From Dehalococcoidales bacterium (GTDB taxonomy: Bacteria; Chloroflexota; Dehalococcoidia; Dehalococcoidales; ARS1013): a stretch of 6,115 nt of DNA. The DNA is taken from assembly GCA_030641585.1 (NCBI GenBank), contig DAOWHE010000013.1:1-6115 (forward strand), in the 5' to 3' direction. The translations under genes and the position numbers were made by a program. Shown here in pieces: positions 1 to 4,265 of the stretch (positions are counted from its first letter, which is position 1; the number at the start of each line of letters is the position of its first letter). Below the pieces are notes generated by a model, which was not told the origin of the DNA, ran no database searches, and saw nothing but the letters and a program-made list of their open reading frames with translations.

Positions 1-2
1 AA

Positions 3-281
3 CTGGAGGAAGCAAGGGTGGCCCTTTATGAGGTTGTGGTGAAGTTAGTGATAAAATCGCCAATAGATGCCGACCATATGAAAGAACTGGAGGCAAACTT
101 ACGCCAGATTCAAAACCTGCGCTTGGTATTGTTTGGCGGCTCGGTAGAGGAAGGTATCCAGTTTGTTGTCTCGGCGGAGGAGCCTACCCCCCTAATTAAG
201 ATCCTGAAGGAGATGCCATTGGTGGAAGAGGCGGTTGGCAAGGACAAGGAAATCCAGGTTGTGCTAAAAGCCAAGAAGTAG
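3..281 (+). CDS. C-terminal part of an unidentified protein (ferredoxin-like C-terminal domain)
   Basis: The reading frame is open to the left edge, so this is most likely the 3' end of a longer gene (92 codons visible, TAG at 279-281). A GTG at 18 with GGAGGA at 5-10 could be an independent start giving 87 residues, but the codons before it (LEEAR) read like the end of a helix or coiled coil running into the domain. The visible part alternates strand and helix as beta-alpha-beta-beta-alpha-beta: YEVVVKLVIK, a helix near DADHMKELEANL, LRLVLFGGS, IQFVVSA, a helix near TPLIKILKEM, and IQVVLKA. That is a ferredoxin-like plan, as in small ligand-binding or interaction domains. No catalytic motif, signal peptide or membrane segment is visible. 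I do not recognise the family with confidence; by impression, such tails end multidomain sensor or coiled-coil proteins in Dehalococcoidia-like genomes. Function unknown. Confidence 0.6.
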   Translation: MEEARVALYEVVVKLVIKSPIDADHMKELEANLRQIQNLRLVLFGGSVEEGIQFVVSAEEPTPLIKILKEMPLVEEAVGKDKEIQVVLKAKK

Positions 282-283
282 CG

Positions 284-312
284 TCTGGTAGTAGCTAGCC
301 AGATTGTTCTGT
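284..312 (+). terminator. weak candidate intrinsic terminator
   Basis: Just after the stop codon at 281, TCTGGTAG (284-291) can pair with CTA-g-CCAGA (295-303): 8 pairs, a 3-nt loop and one bulged G. TTGTTCTGT follows. The stem is short and the T-run is interrupted, so this is only a modest candidate for ending the upstream gene. Confidence 0.3.
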
Positions 313-363
313 GTTCGCTAAGTCATATTTCGCTGGTATCAGGGTCTTTCCCCTTCTTAATCT

Positions 364-405
364 TAAGTACTTAGTACCATATTACCATTATTACAGTATT
401 ACAGT
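364..405. repeat. short palindrome and tandem 8-mers upstream of the XRE gene
   Basis: TAAGTACTTA (364-373) is a perfect 10-bp palindrome. It is followed by ATTACCAT (381-388) and two immediately adjacent copies of ATTACAGT (390-397 and 398-405). They lie 140-180 bp before the XRE regulator start and just upstream of a possible promoter, where operators could be. No binding protein can be named from sequence alone, and AT-rich DNA produces such patterns by chance more easily. Confidence 0.4.
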
Positions 406-418
406 TACTATTGGGTGA

Positions 419-447
419 TTGTAAACTAGCTTGGAATAGCCTAATAT
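419..447 (+). promoter_or_regulatory. possible sigma70-type promoter for the XRE regulator
   Basis: TTGTAA (419-424) and TATAAT-like TAATAT (442-447) are separated by 17 bp; each hexamer matches consensus at 4 of 6 positions. It would give a leader of roughly 90 nt before the ATG at 544. It is the best-spaced pair I found in this gap, but it is weak. Confidence 0.3.
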
Positions 448-543
448 TCAAATTGGGGTTAAAAACGGCGCTTACTTACTTTCTAACTACCATAAAGATA
501 GAGCTAAGACACGCTTTACCTATGGTTAAAAGGGGATAGATAT

Positions 544-948
544 ATGGAGATGACCGGCGACAGTGAACGCAAAGAGTTTGGCCGGGTAATCAGGCAGCAA
601 AGGGTTATGCTACCGCTGACCCTACAAGAGCTCGCCAGAGTGTCAGGTGTATCCCAGTCATATCTGGGTCGCGTAGAGAAGGGTGAGCGCTTCCCTTCGG
701 CCGCTATTTTGCGAAAGATTGCCTCGCCTCTCGGTTTTGAGGAGGATGAGCTGTTTGCTTTGGCTGGCTATCTATCCCCCCAGTCCAGCACCATATCTGA
801 GGCACAGCCAAGCTATGGCCGTGGACAATTGGACCCTTATGTGTCCCGGGTGTTGGCTCAGGAGCCGGTTGATATACAGCGGACTGTCATTGGTATCCTT
901 GCTGTACTGAAGAGCATCGCCAAAACAGAAAGTCAAATAAATATCTAA
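544..948 (+). CDS. XRE-family helix-turn-helix transcriptional regulator
   Basis: A 134-residue DNA-binding protein, presumably cytoplasmic. Residues ~12-72 form a Cro/C1-type (XRE) domain: FGRVIRQQR, then the helix-turn-helix LQELARVSGVSQSYLGRVE (27-45), then EKGERFPS and a closing helix ILRKIASPLGF. A low-complexity linker (~78-95, rich in Ser, Gln and Pro) leads to a short helical tail (~96-126, LDPYVSRVLAQEP...) that could serve dimerisation or sensing. No ligand-binding or protease domain is present. The ATG at 544 has AGGGGA at 531-536 (7-nt spacing); an ATG two codons later (550) is the alternative. It is a single-gene unit preceded by an AT-rich, repeat-bearing gap and followed by the promoter of plsC-ispH, so control of itself or of that neighbour is possible. 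Targets are not deducible. The fold call is firm and the role unknown. Confidence 0.88.
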   Translation: MEMTGDSERKEFGRVIRQQRVMLPLTLQELARVSGVSQSYLGRVEKGERFPSAAILRKIASPLGFEEDELFALAGYLSPQSSTISEAQPSYGRGQLDPYVSRVLAQEPVDIQRTVIGILAVLKSIAKTESQINI

Positions 949-1030
949 ATAGCCTCTCATTCGAGCCAGAGCTAGCTTAAACCACTGCACGACCTCTGTA
1001 TCCACCGATTATTGCCCCAGTGACCCAATT

Positions 1031-1093
1031 GTCAAGTTTAGTCAAGATAGTTTGTCTTTGTCCTTGACGGCGGGTATAATTGAGCTGGTCAAG
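1031..1093. repeat. cluster of GTCAAG/CTTGAC hexamers around the plsC promoter
   Basis: GTCAAG occurs at 1031-1036, 1041-1046 and 1088-1093, and inverted as CTTGAC at 1063-1068. The first and last extend to GTCAAGTTT. The first two are 10 bp apart, one helical turn, and the set brackets the -35 and -10 boxes. This would suit a multi-site operator. It remains unproven, since GTCAAG is also frequent in coding DNA here (Val-Lys codons). Confidence 0.4.
1052..1080 (+). promoter_or_regulatory. sigma70-type promoter of plsC-ispH
   Basis: TTGTCT (1052-1057, 4 of 6 matches to TTGACA) and a perfect TATAAT (1075-1080) are separated by 17 bp. Transcription would start near 1086-1088. This bears on the plsC start codon: an in-frame TTG at 1080 overlaps the last base of the -10 box and would not be on the transcript. 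TTGACG at 1064 looks like a better -35 but is only 5 bp from TATAAT, so it cannot pair with it. Confidence 0.55.
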
Positions 1094-1121
1094 TTTTTAT
1101 TTTGGCGGGGTTGATGGTGCC

Positions 1122-1766
1122 TTGCTCTACTTTATTAGCCGGCTAATGGTGAAACTATTGCTGCCTCTGCTTACTCGTTACCGGGTCAGGGGCAGAGACA
1201 ATATCCCAAGCCAAGGACCTCTGATAATTGTTGCCAATCACCTTAACCTAATCGACCCTCCTCTTCTTAGTATTAGCCTTCATCGGAGAGCGATGTTTAT
1301 GGCTAAAGAGGAGCTATTTCATTCCAAGATAGCCAGCTACCTCGTGGGTAGCCTTGGTGCTTTCCCGGTTAGTAAAGGACGGCTGGATAGGAAGGCACTG
1401 CGCCGGGCAATGCAGGTGCTAGCTGATGGCCTGGTTTTAGTCATCTTTCCTGAGGGGAGGAGAAGCCGGGGCGGGCGACTTAGCGCCGCCTTCCCGGGAG
1501 CAGCGCTGATAGCCTTGCGTGGTGGTGTTCCTATTATCCCGGTAGGTATTACCGGCACAGAGAAGCTCAAAGGTTTAGCCTGGTTATGGTGCCGCCCGGA
1601 GGTAACGGTTAATATTGGCCCGCCTTTCTCCCTGCCAAAGGCCAGTAGTAAATTGACCAAGGTGGAGCTTTCAAGGCTGACGGATGTTATAATGGGGCGT
1701 ATCGCTGAACTACTGCCCACGGAATATCGTGGATACTATGCCGACAGGGAGACCGAATGGCATTAA
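1122..1766 (+). CDS. plsC: 1-acyl-sn-glycerol-3-phosphate acyltransferase (PlsC/LPLAT family)
   Basis: It transfers an acyl group to lysophosphatidic acid to make phosphatidic acid, at the inner face of the membrane. From the start chosen here (214 residues) the family motifs are in order: NHLNLID with the catalytic HX4D pair (His40, Asp45), GAFPVSKGRLDR (~79-90), FPEGRRSR (~109-116) and VPIIPVGITGT (~136-146). The hydrophobic, basic N-terminus (LYFISRLMVKLLL) suits membrane association; there is no signal peptide. The frame is open from a TTG at 1080 (228 residues), but that codon overlaps the -10 box. TTG 1122, giving MLYFISRLM, follows GGCGGGG at 1104-1110 with a long 11-nt gap and fits the usual N-terminus; ATG 1146 is the other choice. 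It overlaps ispH by 10 bp. Family assignment is firm; exact acyl acceptor is inferred and the start is uncertain. Confidence 0.88.
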   Translation: MLYFISRLMVKLLLPLLTRYRVRGRDNIPSQGPLIIVANHLNLIDPPLLSISLHRRAMFMAKEELFHSKIASYLVGSLGAFPVSKGRLDRKALRRAMQVLADGLVLVIFPEGRRSRGGRLSAAFPGAALIALRGGVPIIPVGITGTEKLKGLAWLWCRPEVTVNIGPPFSLPKASSKLTKVELSRLTDVIMGRIAELLPTEYRGYYADRETEWH

Positions 1767-2614
1767 AGATTAAAAAAGCGGCTGACATTGGCTTCTGCTT
1801 AGGGGTCAGGCGAGCCATTGACATTTTAGAGCCGGTTGCCCTCGAGCGGGGTGGGGTAGAAACCCTGGGGGCGGTGGTGCATAATCAACAGGTGCTGCGC
1901 AGACTGGCGGCTCTTGGTGTCAGGGTGGTCAAGAGTGTGGATGACATAAAAGGGGATACGGTAGTTATCAGCTCTCACGGGGTGGGGCCAAAGATAGAGA
2001 AGGAGATTCGGGCTCGGCAGATAAACATTATTGATACTACATGTCCCTTTGTCAAGCGAGCTCAGGTTGCCGCTCGCAAGCTAGCTGAGTCAAACTTTTA
2101 CACTGTTGTTTATGGTGATAATGACCACCCCGAGGTCAAAGGCATACTCGGTTGGGCTGATGGTAAGGGAATTGCCACTCTGGATGCCGGGGACATCACC
2201 AAGCTTGATGAGTTACCTCACCGTTTGGGAGTCTTGTCTCAGACAACACAGATACCAGCTCGTTTTGCCGCCTTTACTAAGAAGCTTATTGATTCGGCGC
2301 TGGTCAAGGACTCCGAGCTGCGTATTATTGATACCATATGTCACGATATCAGGCGACGGCAAGCCGCCGCCCTCAAGCTGGCTAGAGAGTCAGACCTGGT
2401 ATTCGTTATCGGTAGTCACACCAGCGCCAATACCAGGCATCTGGTTGAGCTATGTTCTACGGTAGCTAAAACCTATCTGGTTGAGGCTGCCGACGAAATT
2501 AAGCCCACCTGGATTAGCGGTCAGCGCCGGGTGGGCATCACTTCAGGGGCTTCTACTGATGAGCAAACCATAAACGAAGTATTGATGAGGCTTAAGGCTT
2601 TGGCTCAAGGCTAG
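1757..2614 (+). CDS. ispH: 4-hydroxy-3-methylbut-2-enyl diphosphate reductase (IspH/LytB)
   Basis: Last enzyme of the MEP pathway: an iron-sulfur reductase turning HMBPP into IPP and DMAPP in the cytoplasm. At 285 residues it is a normal short bacterial form. The three cluster cysteines are Cys14 (GFCLGV), Cys96 (DTTCPFV) and Cys195 (DTICHD). Substrate-site residues are also present: His42 (VVHN), His74 (SSHGV), His124 and Glu126 (DHPEV), Thr163/164 (SQTT), Ser223-Ala-Asn225 (HTSANT) and Ser266 (SGAST). One oddity: after Cys195 the usual Ala-Thr is replaced by Asp-Ile (CHDI), so the residue equivalent to E. coli Thr200 appears to be Ile198. ATG 1757 has AGGGAG at 1746-1751 and lies inside the end of plsC, so translational coupling is likely. 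plsC-ispH adjacency is known from clostridial cmk-plsC-ispH-rpsA clusters; neither cmk nor rpsA is here. Confidence 0.95.
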   Translation: MALKIKKAADIGFCLGVRRAIDILEPVALERGGVETLGAVVHNQQVLRRLAALGVRVVKSVDDIKGDTVVISSHGVGPKIEKEIRARQINIIDTTCPFVKRAQVAARKLAESNFYTVVYGDNDHPEVKGILGWADGKGIATLDAGDITKLDELPHRLGVLSQTTQIPARFAAFTKKLIDSALVKDSELRIIDTICHDIRRRQAAALKLARESDLVFVIGSHTSANTRHLVELCSTVAKTYLVEAADEIKPTWISGQRRVGITSGASTDEQTINEVLMRLKALAQG

Positions 2615-2643
2615 TACCTGCGGGCATGGTCAACCTAATACTA

Positions 2644-2733
2644 TTATTCGTACCTCAGTGCCTCCACCGGGTCAAGGCGAGCGGCACGGTTAGCCGGATA
2701 AAGCCCGGCCAAGAGGCCAATGGCTGTGGTAAG
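2644..2733 (-). pseudogene. C-terminal remnant of a MacB/FtsX-type ABC exporter permease
   Basis: On the minus strand the frame ending with TAA at 2646-2644 reads ...TTAIGLLAGL followed by YPANRAARLDPVEALRYE. This is the typical end of the last transmembrane helix and C-terminal tail of FtsX/MacB-type permeases. Only about 30 codons remain of a protein normally near 400 residues. Upstream, the sequence changes at about 2731-2735 straight into the ATPase fragment, in a different frame. The intact gene would have formed a membrane channel partner for the ATPase. It converges on ispH, with its stop codon 29 bp from the ispH stop. No function is expected from what is left. Confidence 0.75.
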
Positions 2734-2897
2734 TCCAGGCCGCCGATAATGTGGAGGAGGGTGGATTTCCTCGAGCCCGAGGGACCGACAATGGCAACAA
2801 ATTCTCCTTCAGCTACTGTTAAGTCTATGCCAGAGAGGGCATGGATGGTCTCTTCTCCCATGCGATAGGTTTTGGTGATGTTCTCAAGCTCTATCAT
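2733..2897 (-). pseudogene. N-terminal remnant of a MacB/LolD-type ABC transporter ATPase
   Basis: ATG at 2897-2895 on the minus strand begins MIELENITKTYRMGEETIHA, the usual start of MacB/LolD-type ATPases (A-loop Tyr11), followed by EGEFVAIVGPSGSRKST and LLHIIGGLD. After Asp55 the family sequence stops; no Q-loop, signature motif, Walker B or H-loop follows. The ATPase frame then runs on out of frame through the permease tail, to codon 80 near 2655. Walker A carries Arg43 where the invariant Gly of GKST should be (codon AGG instead of GGG), which would impair nucleotide binding by itself. No convincing Shine-Dalgarno precedes the ATG. A deletion of roughly 1.6 kb (inferred from family lengths) explains the join. 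This is a decayed exporter operon. Confidence 0.78.
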
Positions 2898-3065
2898 CGG
2901 TTAAGTAGCTGGTTTTTGGCTGGTGCTGCCCGCCATTTTGCCATATCTGATGATTTGGACCATCAGCCGCTTAGGCTATTCTAGCTATCTTTGACCTCGG
3001 CTTTAGCCTCGTTAGCCAGTAATGAGCAGCCTGGCGTTTTGTTGGAGGCTGTATAATCCAAAGTC
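2898..3065. other. gene-free stretch between ABC remnant and trpS promoter
   Basis: No intact gene, RNA gene or clear repeat is seen. On the minus strand two short open tails might be decayed coding ends: 2975-2901, ending in TAA three bases before the ATPase ATG (reads RLMVQIIRYGKMAGS...), and one ending in TAG at 2983-2981 (reads LLANEAKAEVKDS). Neither is recognisable. A TATAAT at 3052-3057 on the plus strand has no acceptable -35 partner 16-18 bp upstream. Nothing resembles a T-box leader. Confidence 0.35.
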
Positions 3066-3095
3066 TTGTCGCCACCTTCGTATCTGTGTTACACT
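3066..3095 (+). promoter_or_regulatory. candidate trpS promoter
   Basis: TTGTCG (3066-3071) and TACACT (3090-3095) are separated by 18 bp; each has 4 of 6 consensus matches. The start point would be near 3102, leaving a very short leader before the AAGGAG at 3105-3110. The alternative is the unpaired TATAAT at 3052-3057. Such a short leader leaves no room for an attenuator or T-box. Confidence 0.38.
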
Positions 3096-3115
3096 TTATG
3101 ACTTAAGGAGCAAAG

Positions 3116-4090
3116 ATGAAGCGTCGTGTTTTCTCCGGGGCTCGTCCTACTGGGCGGCAGCACATAGGCAACTATCTGGGAGCGATACAGAATTATGTTG
3201 CCCTACAGGACGAGTATGATTGCATCTATTGTATCGTTGATATTCATGCCCTGACCTCACTGGAGGACACCGGTGAGCTGCAGCGGAACATCCGCGAGAT
3301 GGTGCTTGACTGGCTGGCGGTCGGCCTTGACCCGGGAAAAAGCATCCTCTTTGTCCAGTCTCAAGTCCCCGAGGTGATGGAGCTGTACACCCTGCTCGGC
3401 ATGATTACCCCCTTGAGCTGGCTGCTTAGGGTACCCACCTTTAAGGAGAAGGTAAAACTGCAGCCCCACAATGTAAACTACGGGCTGGTCGGCTATCCGG
3501 TACTGATGACGGCTGATATTGTCCTTTATAAAGCCGAAGTGATACCGGTCGGTGAGGACCAGTTGCCTCATCTGGAGCTGGCACGGGAGATTACCCGCCG
3601 CTTTAACAGTAGCTTCGGCGATATCTTCCCTGAGCCTGAGGCCAAACTTACCTCTTTCCCGTTAGTGCTCGGGCTGGATGGTAAAAGTAAGATGAGCAAG
3701 CAGGCAGGCAACGATATTGAGATAGCCCTGTCCGATAAGGAGACAGTCAAGCGGGTGATGACGGCGCTTACTGACCCGGCCCGTCGCTATAGAAATGACC
3801 CGGGGCACCCCGATATATGCAATATCTATCGGCTTCACGGCTATTTCAGCCCTCGGCAAACGGATGATATTGCCGCCCGGTGTCGCAGCGCTAAAATTGG
3901 CTGCGTTGATTGTAAGCAGCTACTGGCTGAGGCGATTAATATCGCTCTTAAGCCGATTCGGGAAAGGCGAGCCGCGCTGGCGACTGAACCCCAGTATATA
4001 GCTGATGTTCTGACTGATGGCGCTCGCAGAGCCCGTGTTATCGCCAGGAAGACTCTTAAAGAGGTCAAGCAAAAGATGGGGCTAATATAG
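3116..4090 (+). CDS. trpS: tryptophanyl-tRNA synthetase, with putative [4Fe-4S] cysteine motif
   Basis: Class Ic aminoacyl-tRNA synthetase that charges tRNA-Trp in the cytoplasm; 324 residues, a normal length. The Rossmann domain begins with FSGARPTGRQHIGNYLGA, whose HIGN (16-19) is the HIGH signature. MTADIVLYKA (131-140) and GEDQLPHLELAREITRRFN (146-164) are TrpRS-specific. The second signature is KMSKQ (192-196) rather than KMSKS. In the helical anticodon-binding region Cys235, Cys256, Cys263 and Cys266 form C-x20-C-x6-C-x2-C, nearly the C-x22-C-x6-C-x2-C that binds a [4Fe-4S] cluster in Thermotoga maritima TrpRS; cluster binding here is inferred. ATG 3116 has AAGGAG at 3105-3110 (5-nt spacing). 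It is a single-gene unit with its own promoter, ending in a hairpin terminator. I see no sign of tryptophan-responsive leader control. Confidence 0.96.
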   Translation: MKRRVFSGARPTGRQHIGNYLGAIQNYVALQDEYDCIYCIVDIHALTSLEDTGELQRNIREMVLDWLAVGLDPGKSILFVQSQVPEVMELYTLLGMITPLSWLLRVPTFKEKVKLQPHNVNYGLVGYPVLMTADIVLYKAEVIPVGEDQLPHLELAREITRRFNSSFGDIFPEPEAKLTSFPLVLGLDGKSKMSKQAGNDIEIALSDKETVKRVMTALTDPARRYRNDPGHPDICNIYRLHGYFSPRQTDDIAARCRSAKIGCVDCKQLLAEAINIALKPIRERRAALATEPQYIADVLTDGARRARVIARKTLKEVKQKMGLI

Positions 4091-4151
4091 TTTTATCTAC
4101 CTCACCCCTCTTGGATTCTCCTCAAGAAAGGATTTCCCCATCAGGGTATCT

Positions 4152-4180
4152 AAGAGGGGGCATTAGCCCCCTCTTTATAA
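4152..4180 (+). terminator. intrinsic terminator of trpS
   Basis: AAGAGGGGGC (4152-4161) pairs perfectly with GCCCCCTCTT (4166-4175): 10 pairs with an ATTA loop. TTTATAAATTA follows from 4174. The GC-rich stem with a T/A-rich trail 60 bp after the trpS stop is a good terminator on the plus strand. On the minus strand only a short T-run follows, so its role there is weaker. Confidence 0.65.
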
Positions 4181-4186
4181 ATTACT

Positions 4187-4215
4187 TCCCCTTCCCCTTA
4201 ATAAGGGGAAGGGGA
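4187..4215. repeat. 13-bp perfect inverted repeat, possible terminator of the aminotransferase operon
   Basis: TCCCCTTCCCCTT (4187-4199) pairs with AAGGGGAAGGGGA (4203-4215) around a 3-nt loop. On the minus strand it lies about 50 bp past the aminotransferase stop and is followed by AGTAATTTATAAAG, with only short T-runs. It may stop or protect the 3' end of the minus-strand transcript, and together with the first hairpin it separates the two convergent units. Confidence 0.5.
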
Positions 4216-4265
4216 TACAGGGGATGGGGTTAGATAGAGTCAAAATCAGTGCTTTAGGGATTAAA

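Larger units (their letters stand above)
4094..4236. mobile_element. MITE-like hairpin element between trpS and the aminotransferase gene
   Basis: About 143 bp with imperfect terminal inverted repeats. The left end reads TCTACCTCACCCC from 4096. The right end, read inward on the other strand from 4234, is TCTAACCCCATCCCC. They agree at about 11 of 13 positions with one 1-nt gap. Both ends are flanked outside by TA (4094-4095 and 4235-4236), as expected from the TA target duplication of IS630/Tc1/mariner elements. It encodes nothing, starts 3 bp after the trpS stop, ends 29 bp before the aminotransferase stop, and contains two long perfect hairpins. Mobility is inferred from structure only; it could instead be a dispersed palindromic repeat or a double terminator. 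Confidence 0.5.

Noticed and set aside
1064..1069. TTGACG as the -35 box of the plsC promoter
   Set aside because: It is 5 bp from the TATAAT and has no -10-like hexamer 16-18 bp downstream; TTGTCT at 1052 has correct spacing.
2626..2868. Plus-strand 80-codon open frame after ispH
   Set aside because: It is antisense to recognisable ABC ATPase and permease fragments and resembles no protein itself.
3052..3057. TATAAT as the trpS -10 box
   Set aside because: No -35-like hexamer occurs 16-18 bp upstream and the TGn extension is off by one base. It is kept only as an alternative.
2898..3115. T-box or tryptophan attenuator before trpS
   Set aside because: No T-box core motif, specifier stem or terminator/antiterminator pair is visible, and the best promoter leaves a leader of only about 14 nt.
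3022..3219. Plus-strand 65-codon frame overlapping the trpS start
   Set aside because: It runs through the trpS promoter and into trpS in another frame, with no ribosome binding site and no recognisable product.
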